Shown here in pieces: positions 1-8,105 of a DNA stretch of 64,000 bases. Location of the stretch: contig CALNXY010000009.1 in assembly GCA_942490705.1 (NCBI GenBank), positions 13,256 through 77,255 on the forward strand, given 5' to 3'. The translations under genes and the position numbers were made by a program. Positions within the stretch are counted from its first letter, which is position 1, and every line of letters starts with the position of its first letter. Source of the DNA: JAGRCP01 sp942490705 (GTDB lineage Bacteria; Chloroflexota; Anaerolineae; Caldilineales; Caldilineaceae). Under the pieces are notes generated by a model. It was not told where the DNA came from. It was given only the letters and a program-made list of their open reading frames with translations, and searched no databases.

Positions 1-536
1 GTTCCGGACGCGTCCGATCTGTCAGTCACGTGTCGACCGGTCAGTCGATAGGTGAGCCAGTCGTGCGGAACGCACACGTGCTTTAGACGACGCAGGTGCT
101 CAGGTTCATTCTCGGCGACCCACGCCAACTTGGTGATCGTGAACGCAGCCGTAGGTACAGAGCCGACCGTACGGATCCAGTATTCAGTGCCGAAACGGTC
201 CACCATGGCAGTCGCTTGCGCCGCAGATGTCGTATCATTCCACAGCTTGACGGGGCGCAAGACATCGCCCCGTTCATCCATTAAGACAAGACCATGACAC
301 TGGGCGCCGACGCTGATCGCATCGATCGCGCCGGCCGGCTGGCCGCTGGCCTCGAGCGCATTGTGTAACGCACGCGCAAATGCAAGCCACCACTCCTCTG
401 GCCGATGCTCACTGACCGGCGGATAAGTTGCCGAATGGGGGCTCTTGCCTGTGCCAAGCAACTCCGCGGTATCAACGTCTCGCAATTCGACTGTGCATGA
501 TTGTGTCGAGCTGTCTACGCCTGCGACAATGGGCAT
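1..536 (-). CDS. FGGY-family carbohydrate kinase (xylulokinase-like), 3' end outside window
   Basis: The visible 178 residues are the N-terminal actin-fold domain of an FGGY sugar kinase, which phosphorylates a pentulose or related sugar with ATP. The start ATG at 536 opens with MPIVAGVDSSTQS, the first phosphate-binding loop. It is followed by HRPEEWW, ISVGAQCHGLVLMD and LRPVKLWNDTTS, the order expected for xylulokinases. The reading frame runs off the left edge without a stop, so the C-terminal domain is not seen. It lies 38 bases downstream of the ABC ATPase gene on the same strand, so it probably phosphorylates the imported sugar or its isomerised product. The exact substrate cannot be read from this fragment. 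Confidence 0.85.
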   Translation of the reverse strand, partial: MPIVAGVDSSTQSCTVELRDVDTAELLGTGKSPHSATYPPVSEHRPEEWWLAFARALHNALEASGQPAGAIDAISVGAQCHGLVLMDERGDVLRPVKLWNDTTSAAQATAMVDRFGTEYWIRTVGSVPTAAFTITKLAWVAENEPEHLRRLKHVCVPHDWLTYRLTGRHVTDRSDASG

Positions 537-574
537 CTCAGTAATAACTCCCCAACTTATCGTAACAATTCGAG

Positions 575-1360
575 CTAAAGGACATCGGTAATGGCAAGCG
601 CACCGGTAATGTGACCGACGATCTCCTGCGGAGTGGTCTCTGCACAAACGAGATCCGCGACTTTCCGCCCCTGCCGGAGAACCACGATCCGATCTGCAAT
701 TCGATACACATGTTGCATGTTGTGACTGATGACAAGCAACGGCAACCCTTGTTCGCGTAGACGCTCAAGCAAGCTGAGGACCTGCTCGGATTCTTCCACG
801 CCCAACGCCGCGGTCGGCTCATCCAGCAACAAAAGTTTTTTGCCCCAAAAGACGGTGCGCCCGATCGCCACGGCCTGGCGCTGTCCGCCGGACATGCTGG
901 CGACTGGCACAGACGGGTCAGGGATCTTGATATGCAGGCTCTCCAGAGCCTCCGTTGCTTCCTGGCGCATGCCTTTCAAGTCGAGCCAATTGAACATTCG
1001 CCCCAACCAACCGCCTGACAGTTCCTCGCGTCCCAAAAAGAGGTTGCCCGCTACATCGAGTTCATCGACCAAACCAAGGTGCTGATAGACTGTCTCGATT
1101 CCCATCTCACGGGCATCAGCCGGGTCGGAAAAACGGACGGATTGACCATCGATGAGAATGCTCCCATCCGATGGCTGATGCACGCCCGATATGCACTTGA
1201 TCAACGTAGATTTGCCTGCGCCGTTGTCACCGACGAGGCCGACGATTTCGCCGGAATGGACCTCCATGGAGATGTCCACCAGCGCCTCGATGGCGCCAAA
1301 GTGCTTGGAGACGTTTCTGACTTGTAATACGGCTTGTTTGTCCGTGTTGGCGTCTTGCAT
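575..1360 (-). CDS. Sugar ABC transporter ATP-binding protein (single-domain, FrcA/XylG type)
   Basis: This 261-residue protein is the cytoplasmic ATPase of a type I sugar importer. Walker A is GDNGAGKST at residues 44-52, the signature is MSGGQRQ at 156-162, and Walker B with the catalytic Glu is LLLLDE at 176-181, followed by the switch His in VISHN. Classic RbsA/XylG proteins carry two ATPase domains in about 500 residues. This one has a single domain, as in FrcA-type systems, so a homodimer is expected. It lies between the binding-protein gene upstream and the FGGY kinase downstream. The Shine-Dalgarno match before the ATG is weak, and a strong inverted repeat precedes the gene. Confidence 0.92.
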   Translation of the reverse strand: MQDANTDKQAVLQVRNVSKHFGAIEALVDISMEVHSGEIVGLVGDNGAGKSTLIKCISGVHQPSDGSILIDGQSVRFSDPADAREMGIETVYQHLGLVDELDVAGNLFLGREELSGGWLGRMFNWLDLKGMRQEATEALESLHIKIPDPSVPVASMSGGQRQAVAIGRTVFWGKKLLLLDEPTAALGVEESEQVLSLLERLREQGLPLLVISHNMQHVYRIADRIVVLRQGRKVADLVCAETTPQEIVGHITGALAITDVL

Positions 1361-1447
1361 GGCGATATATTCTCACTCAGGGTTACGGGGACTGGACTAC
1401 AGGGGCGCCAAATGCAATCTGAGCCATTGTAGCGCGCCGGCGGTCGG

Positions 1448-1485
1448 AAGGCGCAGCGTTGTGCTGACAGACAACGCTGCGCCTT
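1448..1485 (-). terminator. 15-bp perfect hairpin upstream of the ATPase gene
   Basis: Arms at 1448-1462 and 1471-1485 are exact reverse complements (AAGGCGCAGCGTTGT) around an 8-base loop. No long T-run follows on the minus strand, so this is more likely an attenuator or mRNA-stabilising structure than a strong intrinsic terminator. Confidence 0.5.
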
Positions 1486-1604
1486 CTTGATGTTTGCGTA
1501 CGGTGTGACAGCCACTGTTCGGACAGTCGCCTGTCCATTCGCTTGTTTGAAGCAGTGATTGTCACAATCGACTAAGCCTGGTTAGCGGGCAGAGGTCGAG
1601 CTAG

Positions 1605-1656
1605 TGCATCGGCAATCTTTATTTGGCAAGTCTAAGAACTTGTTCTTGCCGATGCA
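1605..1656 (-). repeat. Inverted repeat with a competing inner pairing
   Basis: TGCATCGGCAA at 1605-1615 pairs with TTGCCGATGCA at 1646-1656. Inside it, GGCAAG at 1625-1630 can instead pair with CTTGCC at 1645-1650, which would break the outer stem. The two foldings are mutually exclusive because they share 1646-1650. Confidence 0.45.
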
Positions 1657-1661
1657 TTTAG

Positions 1662-1706
1662 GTTCCGCCACAGAAAAACGGGTCGTCCGTTCAAGATTGG
1701 CGGAAC
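1662..1706 (-). repeat. Inverted repeat abutting the stop codon of the binding-protein gene
   Basis: GTTCCGCCA at 1662-1670 and TGGCGGAAC at 1698-1706 form a 9-bp stem with a 27-base loop, one base beyond the TAG stop at 1708-1710. A 3' hairpin here would protect the upstream message and lower read-through. Confidence 0.45.
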
Positions 1707-1707
1707 A

Positions 1708-2838
1708 CTAGTCGCCGCTTGCTCCGATCTGCTCCATGCCGGCTTCCCACATCTCTTCCGGGATCAGATCGCGGAAGCCGGGCTGATCGAGAATGGCCAG
1801 CGGCACATTCGCAAAAGCCGCCTCGCAGGAGTCTACGATGGGCATGTCAGTGTAGCTCAGTTCCGGAATCTGGTCAGCGTCGCCGGCGCGATGGAGCATG
1901 AGCGCTTCGGCCGCCAGTCGTCCCATGTCACGTGGATCTCGGAAGGGGGCGACGCCGATATCGCGGCGACAGATTGCGGCCAATTCATCCAGCACACCGC
2001 CCATACCAATCACGACGACATCTTCCAGCCGATTCTGCAGCTGTAGCGACTCCATGATTCCCAAAGCTGTGTTGCTGTTCATGCCTACAGCCAGATCTAG
2101 ATCCGGGTGCGCCGTGGCCACGGTTTCGGCCAAGTTGAATGCTCTTTCTCGGTTGAAGTCTGCAAAGACTTCTTCAACAACTTCATAGGTGATGCCACAT
2201 TCGGCGACCGCTTCGTCGAGTCCCTGTAGAACGCCGTTGCCGCGCGCTTGCGAGATTTCGGATGCCGCAGGTCCCCAGAACATGGCGACCTCAAAATTGT
2301 CCACACCCTCTTCGCAGAACTGTTGTCCAGCCCAGTTTCCTGAGCGGCGTCCCATTTCTCCGTGATCATAGATGACCCACGTCAGGGGGTCGATGTCGAA
2401 ACCGTCGGCTGGCGGCGGATAGTCGGTCATAATGATGTTGGCGCCGGCTTCACCCAGTTCGACCAGTCGCGGTTGATTGAGTTCGAAGGAGGTCGGTCCG
2501 AAAACGAGATAGTCCGGTTGCGCGGCGAGCAGGTCGGACAGGATTCTGTCCATGCCCTCATGGTCGCTACTGTCACGTGGCGCCGCCGCAGTGATCTCGT
2601 AATTCACGCCGTTTTCTTGCAGCGTGTCTTCAAAACCGATATAGAGCTGTCCAAACAAGTCGGTCACATCGCGCGTGTGGGAGACAAACGCAATTGAGAT
2701 GGGCTCATCGTCGGCTGCGGCCTCAGCGGCCCCAGCGTCTGTGTCAGATTCCGCGGGCATGGCTGGCGCAACGCAAGCCGATAGTGCCAGTATGCCGACC
2801 AGCAACACGAACAGCGAAAGCATCCGTCGGGTTATCAT
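1708..2838 (-). CDS. Sugar ABC transporter substrate-binding lipoprotein (type I periplasmic-binding fold)
   Basis: The ATG at 2838 is preferred over an in-frame start 30 bases upstream because AAGGAGA sits just before it and the protein then begins with a clean lipoprotein signal (MITRRMLSLFVLLVGILALSAC, lipobox LSAC with Cys22). The mature protein has the Peripla_BP_4 layout of ribose/galactose/xylose-binding proteins: an N-terminal strand SIAFVSHT, the hinge region, and VVVIGMGGVLDELA in the second lobe. It would sit outside the membrane as a lipid-anchored sugar receptor and deliver ligand to the permease encoded just upstream. The ligand cannot be named from the sequence; the kinase and isomerase neighbours suggest a pentose or hexulose. 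Confidence 0.9.
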   Translation of the reverse strand: MITRRMLSLFVLLVGILALSACVAPAMPAESDTDAGAAEAAADDEPISIAFVSHTRDVTDLFGQLYIGFEDTLQENGVNYEITAAAPRDSSDHEGMDRILSDLLAAQPDYLVFGPTSFELNQPRLVELGEAGANIIMTDYPPPADGFDIDPLTWVIYDHGEMGRRSGNWAGQQFCEEGVDNFEVAMFWGPAASEISQARGNGVLQGLDEAVAECGITYEVVEEVFADFNRERAFNLAETVATAHPDLDLAVGMNSNTALGIMESLQLQNRLEDVVVIGMGGVLDELAAICRRDIGVAPFRDPRDMGRLAAEALMLHRAGDADQIPELSYTDMPIVDSCEAAFANVPLAILDQPGFRDLIPEEMWEAGMEQIGASGD

Positions 2839-3002
2839 TGGGTTCTCCTTTGAACAGATCTGAACCACATTACAAGGGTAAACAAATGGACGGGGGAGCT
2901 AAGTCAGCTCCCTGCTACATGGCCTCCTTTCAGTCGCAGCTTACGTCTGAACTTAATCGCTGCTAAAGACTGCCGTAGACAAATGGATGGTTGTTCGCGC
3001 CA

Positions 3003-4025
3003 TCAAATGCGTGTGGAAGCCTTTTGGCGAGAAATCTGTACGGATACGGCGAAAATGATAAGCAGTCCCAAGAAGATCTGCTGCCAGAAGAAACCCAGTC
3101 CGGCAAGCAGCAGCCCGTTCTCCAACACGCCGATCAACAACATGCCGAGCACCGTGCCAACTATTGAACCTTTCCCGCCAAACAGACTCGTACCACCAAG
3201 AACGACGCCGGCGATCACGTGTAATTCCATGCCCTGACCAATCGACGGGTGTGCGGCGTTTAGGCGCCCCATCAACATCAGGCCGCCCAGACCGACCAGC
3301 AAACCCTGGAAGGCAAAGATGATGGTCTTCCAGCGATTCACATTGATGCCGGCCAGTCGCGCTGCATCCTCATTGCCGCCAATGGCCGTGCAATAGCGGC
3401 CAAAACGCGTGAAGCGCAGTAGAAGGCTGCCTAGACCGGCGACACTTAGCGCAATGATGACCGGTACGGGGACCGGACCCACCATTCCTTGGCCAAGATA
3501 GACAATCGGCTCGGGAAAGCCAACGTGATAGTCACCCTGCATAAACTCTTGCACAATGCCCCGATAGGTAACCAGGGTGCCCAATGTGGCCAGAAGCGCG
3601 GGCACGCCGAGGCGCGTGACAATCAAGCCATTGATCGTTCCAAAGAGAATGCCGAGCGTGAACGCCATGAGAACGGCAATGATCACAGAGCCGTCGGCAG
3701 CAAGATAGGTGCCCGTCAGTCCGACGATGAGCGCCATCATCGAGCCGACAGACAAGTCAATATTTGCCGATGTGATAACGAATGTCTGGCCGACGCCAAT
3801 CACAATGAAGACCGAGGCCGTCCGCATGATGTTGAAGAGATTGGCCGGCGTCAGAAATTTGTCAGTGGCGAGGGTTAGCGCCAACATGATCAGGAGCAGT
3901 GGCAGGATCAGAAAATTGACTCGTTCGAAAGGTTGGTAGATTCGGCGCAGTGCACTCGTGATGCGATCCCAAGCGGAGGATGTCTCGTTTTCGGTTGGGG
4001 TTTCAACTGAGGTCTTCTGCGTCAT
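3003..4025 (-). CDS. Sugar ABC transporter permease (RbsC/XylH family)
   Basis: This 340-residue membrane protein is the transmembrane subunit of the sugar importer. It shows about 8-10 hydrophobic segments and the family signatures TSANIDLSVGSMMAL and AARLAGINVNRWK, with the C-terminal GKGSIVGTVLGMLLIGVLENGLLLAG block typical of RbsC-like permeases. The N-terminal 40 residues are hydrophilic and cytoplasmic. AGGAG lies 7 bases before the ATG at 4025. The 164 bases to the binding-protein gene hold no other reading frame of note. Confidence 0.92.
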   Translation of the reverse strand: MTQKTSVETPTENETSSAWDRITSALRRIYQPFERVNFLILPLLLIMLALTLATDKFLTPANLFNIMRTASVFIVIGVGQTFVITSANIDLSVGSMMALIVGLTGTYLAADGSVIIAVLMAFTLGILFGTINGLIVTRLGVPALLATLGTLVTYRGIVQEFMQGDYHVGFPEPIVYLGQGMVGPVPVPVIIALSVAGLGSLLLRFTRFGRYCTAIGGNEDAARLAGINVNRWKTIIFAFQGLLVGLGGLMLMGRLNAAHPSIGQGMELHVIAGVVLGGTSLFGGKGSIVGTVLGMLLIGVLENGLLLAGLGFFWQQIFLGLLIIFAVSVQISRQKASTRI

Positions 4026-4238
4026 CGCACTTCTCCTGAAGTCCGTGTTACGTGACCAAACATGCGTATGGCGCCGGCTTGTTGCAGGGCCGAAAGTCTA
4101 GCTGGCAGATGCGTGAATTTTTGGGGGAGAGCGTCTTGGCGGCAGGTGGGCGTTGTCTATCACTTGGTGACGACGCTGCTTTGTCTGCCTGTTGGTGCGA
4201 ACCATAGCATCGCTCATCTGATCTGTCAATCGTTTGGG

Positions 4239-4254
4239 AATTGCGCCCGCAATT
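4239..4254. repeat. 16-bp palindrome AATTGCG-CC-CGCAATT
   Basis: Perfect 7-bp arms around a CC centre, 15 bases past the stop of the SIS gene and about 210 bases upstream of the permease start. It could be an operator or a short hairpin; there is no regulator nearby to assign it to. Confidence 0.3.
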
Positions 4255-4269
4255 GGGTGTGTGGCCCAT

Positions 4270-4830
4270 CTATTCCAGATTTGCATGCCGTAAAAAGGCG
4301 TTTGCGTCATCTAGATCGAGCTGATCCATGATCAAGAGCGACAGTGTGTCGAGCAATATGAGCATTGTTTGCTCGAAGAGCGATGCCATGGGCTGAACCG
4401 AGGCCGTCCGGGACACAATATCCGCTTTGGGGGTTGGCGCTGAAATTGCCAGAACCTGATCCGCCATACTGGCCAGCGGTGACTTGTCGGCCGCCGTGAT
4501 GAGCGCAAAGCGTGCGCCCTGCTCCTGTGCAGTTTGGGCAAAGGTGCGCAGACTGGCCGTTGCGCCCGAAGCAGAACCGATGATCAGCAGGTCGCCGGCG
4601 CGAATCGCCGGCGTCGTCACATAGCCGACTACATGAGCCCCGAACCCTAAATGCATGAGTCGCATGGCGAAGCCGCGCATGATGAGGCCGGAACGCCCCG
4701 AACCGGCCACGAAGACTCGTTCGGCGTTCAGAATATTGTCGATCAATGCCTGGCTAGACTGTTCATCGATTTCAGAGAGAGTCGACGTTAACTCCGCCAG
4801 GATCTGATTGAAGTAGGTGTGAAGCTGCAT
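4270..4830 (-). CDS. SIS-domain sugar-phosphate isomerase (6-phospho-3-hexuloisomerase-like)
   Basis: This 186-residue single-domain SIS protein matches the length and pattern of HxlB (PHI), which interconverts 3-hexulose-6-phosphate and fructose-6-phosphate. GSGRSG at residues 43-48 and RGFAMRLMHLGF after it are typical of HxlB. The second phosphosugar loop reads IGSASGATASL (84-94), whereas SIS isomerases usually have SGSGET, so the customary Glu is Ala here. That may mean a changed substrate or a different catalytic base. The gene sits between the aldo/keto reductase and the permease in the sugar operon, and no HxlA partner is visible. Confidence 0.8.
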   Translation of the reverse strand: MQLHTYFNQILAELTSTLSEIDEQSSQALIDNILNAERVFVAGSGRSGLIMRGFAMRLMHLGFGAHVVGYVTTPAIRAGDLLIIGSASGATASLRTFAQTAQEQGARFALITAADKSPLASMADQVLAISAPTPKADIVSRTASVQPMASLFEQTMLILLDTLSLLIMDQLDLDDANAFLRHANLE

Positions 4831-4887
4831 TGCTCCCTTTCATTGGCAGCACCTGCGATGGCACGTAATCCGGTCGTCATCACAGGG

Positions 4888-4934
4888 CCAGACAGCTGTC
4901 GTCGAGGCAGGTCGGCTTGGCGACAGCTGTCTGG
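4888..4934 (-). repeat. 14-bp perfect inverted repeat between two operon genes
   Basis: CCAGACAGCTGTCG at 4888-4901 and its reverse complement at 4921-4934 form a stem with a 19-base loop in the 178-base gap between the reductase and isomerase genes. No T-run follows, so it is probably an attenuating or stabilising hairpin. Confidence 0.5.
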
Positions 4935-5008
4935 CTAAGGTCTTCAATTTGCTTTGGATAAGACCTACGGTAACTGGATTCGACAGTTTTTGCAACAGCG
5001 CCTTAATT

Positions 5009-6004
5009 TCAGCTCGCCAAGATTGATTCGATGGCGGTTAATTCGTCATCCGTGAAATCAAGATTTTCGAGGGCAGCGACAGCTTCTTCGATCTGCCAAA
5101 CCTTGCTCGCGCCGATTAATGCCGAAGTCATGCCTGGATGGCGTAGCACCCAAGCGATTGCAAGCTGGGCCATATTCTGACCTCGGGCCTGGGCAATTTC
5201 GTTCAGCTGGCGCACTTTGTCCACGCGATCATCGGTCACCCGATCTCCCCAATGAAAATCACCGGCCAACTTGACGGCGCGTGAATCCTCTGGCGCTGCA
5301 TCTAAGTATTTGTTCGTCAGAATGCCTTGACAGAGCGGTGAGAACGCAATGCAGCCAATGCCTTCCTCCTCAAGAACTGGGAGTACCGCCGGCTCGATCC
5401 AGCGATCAAACATGTTATAGCGCGGCTGGTGGATGAGACAAGGCGTACCCAGCTCACGAAGTATGGCTGCTGCCCGACGCGTCTGGTCGGCGTCATATGT
5501 GGAGATGCCGACATAGAGCGCGCGCCCGCTGCGTACGATGTGATCAAGCGCCCCCATGGTCTCTTCGAGCGGCGTATCGGGATCAAAGCGATGACTATAG
5601 AAGATGTCTACATAGTCCAGCCCCATGCGCTTGAGGCTCTGGTCCAGGCTGGAGATCAGATACTTGCGCGAGCCCCACTCACCATAAGGTCCGGGCCACA
5701 TGTAGTAACCCGCTTTGGATGAGATGACCAGTTCGTCGCGATAGGGTTTCAGATCCTGCGCAAAGATTCTGCCGAAATTCTCTTCAGCTGAGCCCGGCGG
5801 CGGCCCGTAGTTGTTGGCCAGATCAAAATGGGTAATGCCGAGGTCAAACGCGCGCTGAACCATAGCCCGGCCATTCTCAAATGTATCGATTCCGCCGAAA
5901 TTGTACCAGAGCCCAAGTACAATTGCCGGCAATTTCAAGCCGGATTGACCTGTGCGTCGATACTGCATGGTGTCATAGCGTGTTTCTGCCGGTCGGTACT
6001 GCAT
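5009..6004 (-). CDS. Aldo/keto reductase (YghZ/L-glyceraldehyde-3-phosphate reductase type)
   Basis: This 331-residue TIM-barrel oxidoreductase uses NADPH to reduce aldehydes or ketoses. The catalytic tetrad is visible as D61 and Y66 (DLANNYGP), K97 (ISSKAG) and H138 (YSHRFD). The GPPPGSAEENFG insert and the HQPRYNMFDRWIE stretch are typical of the YghZ/Kvbeta subgroup. The start at 6004 has GAGGAG upstream. It is the first gene of the minus-strand sugar operon, so it may act on an aldose intermediate of the same pathway. The physiological substrate is not readable from sequence. Confidence 0.9.
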   Translation of the reverse strand: MQYRPAETRYDTMQYRRTGQSGLKLPAIVLGLWYNFGGIDTFENGRAMVQRAFDLGITHFDLANNYGPPPGSAEENFGRIFAQDLKPYRDELVISSKAGYYMWPGPYGEWGSRKYLISSLDQSLKRMGLDYVDIFYSHRFDPDTPLEETMGALDHIVRSGRALYVGISTYDADQTRRAAAILRELGTPCLIHQPRYNMFDRWIEPAVLPVLEEEGIGCIAFSPLCQGILTNKYLDAAPEDSRAVKLAGDFHWGDRVTDDRVDKVRQLNEIAQARGQNMAQLAIAWVLRHPGMTSALIGASKVWQIEEAVAALENLDFTDDELTAIESILAS

Positions 6005-6320
6005 GGCTGCAACTCCTCTTTATTCAAATTGATGATTGATAACACAATCCTACAGTCCTCAGACTTGGAGATCTGGTCGGAATTATTTGCATATGATGGT
6101 TGCGTTGCCAGCAACATGTCCCAGTCTGTGCAGTCCTTATCTTACCATAGCCCATGCATGGAAAATGGTGAAATATGAGAGTGAAATCTTAGAGGTACGT
6201 ACCTACGCGGCCAAGCAGATGATGCCTGCGCTTTAGACGATGCCTGACGTTGGTCAAAATTATGGTTGGGTGAGCGTTCATACGCGTGACCCGGCGGGTA
6301 CAACCCCTCTTGTTGCGATC
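6005..6320. promoter_or_regulatory. Upstream region of the sugar operon
   Basis: This 316-base stretch between the first operon gene and the DUF1772 stop must contain the operon promoter on the minus strand. A 12-bp perfect palindrome AGGTACGTACCT lies at 6193-6204 and is a candidate operator. I saw no convincing gene or consensus -35/-10 pair. Confidence 0.4.
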
Positions 6321-6824
6321 TCACAGCAGGGCAAGCAGAATCATGAACCCGGCCGATGCCAGGCTGGCGTTGATTGTCCGGATGACGTTCCATCGATTCC
6401 AGCGCGGCTCGAACTCCGAACGGACGGTGTGACGCGTCGTTGCGTCCAGCAGATTGACATCCAGCGCTTGGAGCCGATTGTTCAGTGGAACATTCACGGC
6501 AATTGTGGGCAGTTGGACGCCGACCACGTAGGTGAGCGCCGCAAAGAGCATGAGCAGTCTCGCTGAGCCGTCCAATTGTCCGAGGCCCAGAAGGGTCGCC
6601 CCGAGGACTGCCGCAACTGATCCACCCCATACCAAGATGAACAGCGGCTGATTGTTTTGGATGGTGCCGTCTATCGCCTGAAACGCTCGAAGGAACTCTT
6701 GGTCGGTCAGGCGTTTGATGCCCGGCATGACCACGATCGCAAAAACGAAGAGCAGGCCTGCCACCAGCGATGCAAGAAAGGTTGCGACAACCAATGCAAC
6801 GGGCAATATTGTGTCAGTAATCAT
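6321..6824 (-). CDS. DUF1772 (anthrone oxygenase-like) membrane protein
   Basis: This 167-residue protein has four hydrophobic helices and the DUF1772 pattern: an N-terminal LVAGLLFVFAIVVMPGI segment, then FLRAFQAIDGTIQNNQPLF, then the conserved NVPLNNRL and FEPRWNRWNVIRT near the C-terminus. Fungal relatives include anthrone oxygenases, but most bacterial members have no known role. AAGGAG precedes the ATG at 6824. It lies downstream of an NmrA-type reductase and a LuxR regulator, a grouping that suggests one regulon without defining its chemistry. Confidence 0.82.
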   Translation of the reverse strand: MITDTILPVALVVATFLASLVAGLLFVFAIVVMPGIKRLTDQEFLRAFQAIDGTIQNNQPLFILVWGGSVAAVLGATLLGLGQLDGSARLLMLFAALTYVVGVQLPTIAVNVPLNNRLQALDVNLLDATTRHTVRSEFEPRWNRWNVIRTINASLASAGFMILLALL

Positions 6825-6858
6825 AGGAAGATCTCCTTACGGTCAATATTGAGAAGTA

Positions 6859-6924
6859 ACGTCTCCGGCATGGGCCAAACGATGTGGGGATGACCAGAGG
6901 AGTGCTTACCCACGCCGGAGACGT
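6859..6924 (-). repeat. 11-bp inverted repeat between the NmrA and DUF1772 genes
   Basis: ACGTCTCCGGC at 6859-6869 and GCCGGAGACGT at 6914-6924 are exact reverse complements separated by 44 bases. This could be an intercistronic hairpin ending or attenuating the NmrA transcript. Confidence 0.4.
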
Positions 6925-6951
6925 CTACGATGTCCATTTTCTTCGAATGGT

Positions 6952-7791
6952 CTAAGCCGCCCACACGCCGGTGGCCGCCGTGGTTCGGGTATAGTCGCGA
7001 AAGTCGCGTGGCGGCCGGCCCAGGGCACGCTGGACGCCATCAGCGACGCGGGCGTTGCGTCCGTCGAGGACAACGCCGAACAGATACCGCAGCAGATCAA
7101 CTACCTCGCCGGGCAGCCCCTGCTGCGTAGCGGCCGTTGCGTACTCTTCGATTGAGATCGGAACGTAGTGAATCTCGCGTCCGGTCACCTCGGCAATCTC
7201 CTCGGCCACCTCCGCAAAGGTCAACAGTCTCGGACCGGTCAATTCGTAGAGCTGACCGATATGTCCGTCCTCAGTTAAGGCTGCAACGGCGACATCGGCA
7301 ATGTCATCAAGATCGACGAACGGTTCAGGCGTATCCCCGGCGGGCAATGCGATGACCCCTTGCTGCACAGGCTCCAGCATGAACCCTTCGCTGAAGTTTT
7401 GCGCAAACCAGGTGGCGCGCAGGATGGTCAAATCTGCGCCGGAATCACGCACGGCCGCTTCGGCTTCCTCCGCTTCGGGCTCGCCGCGCCCGGACAGCAA
7501 GACCAGCCGGCGGACACCGTTGTCTACGGCCGCTTTGGCGAATGAACTGACTGCCTCCACGCCGCCGGGGGCGGCGACATCCGGATAGTATGAGATGTAG
7601 ACTGCCCCAACACCCTCCAGTGCCGGCGTCCATGTGGCCGGATTGCTCCAGTCAAACGGCGGCTGCCCGGAACGGGAACCGATACGGACGGGCAGACCGC
7701 GTGCCAGTAAGCGCTCTGCGACCCGGCGTCCGGTCTTGCCGGTACCGCCAAGGACTAATGTGGGTTTGTGCTGATTTGCGTGCATACTCAT
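6952..7791 (-). CDS. NmrA-family NAD(P)-binding protein
   Basis: This 279-residue atypical short-chain reductase has a Rossmann fold. The nucleotide motif is LVLGGTGKTGRRVAERL near residues 11-27 and VRIGSRSG follows, as in NmrA/QOR2-like NAD(P)H-dependent quinone reductases. The start at 7791 is chosen because AAGGAGATTTACC lies directly before it; an upstream in-frame ATG at 7818 has no such signal. There is no YxxxK catalytic pair in a clear SDR context, so it may be a redox sensor or a reductase. It is co-directional with DUF1772 downstream and the LuxR gene upstream ends 300 bases away on the other side. Confidence 0.85.
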   Translation of the reverse strand: MSMHANQHKPTLVLGGTGKTGRRVAERLLARGLPVRIGSRSGQPPFDWSNPATWTPALEGVGAVYISYYPDVAAPGGVEAVSSFAKAAVDNGVRRLVLLSGRGEPEAEEAEAAVRDSGADLTILRATWFAQNFSEGFMLEPVQQGVIALPAGDTPEPFVDLDDIADVAVAALTEDGHIGQLYELTGPRLLTFAEVAEEIAEVTGREIHYVPISIEEYATAATQQGLPGEVVDLLRYLFGVVLDGRNARVADGVQRALGRPPRDFRDYTRTTAATGVWAA

Positions 7792-8105
7792 GGTAAATCT
7801 CCTTTGGATGGTCAACATGTGTGTTTCTTGGTTGTTGTGTGCACTGTTCGTAGCTACGGAGCCAGTCTACTGATTAGTTGCCCGCCTGTCGGCATACGAA
7901 GGTTCTATTCAAGGGTGTATTTGTGCTGGTTAGGGTTCTATGCGCGGTCCAATGATGTCGATTGTTACGTGCACGATGCGCAAATGGGCAACGGCGGCGG
8001 GGTATGCGTTTGAAGCTACCAAAGGAGGAAATCGTCGTGTTATGTGTGGGGCAAGCAGGCGCTTCTACCAATGCTCAAGCAGCGACGGCCTCGTTATTGG
8101 CGAAG

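Larger units (their letters stand above)
1361..1707. other. Intercistronic region with three inverted repeats
   Basis: This 347-base gap separates the binding-protein gene from the ATPase gene inside the sugar operon. No coding frame in it looks real. It holds three stem-forming inverted repeats, listed separately, which suits a spot where the binding protein is made in excess of the downstream ATPase. Confidence 0.7.
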
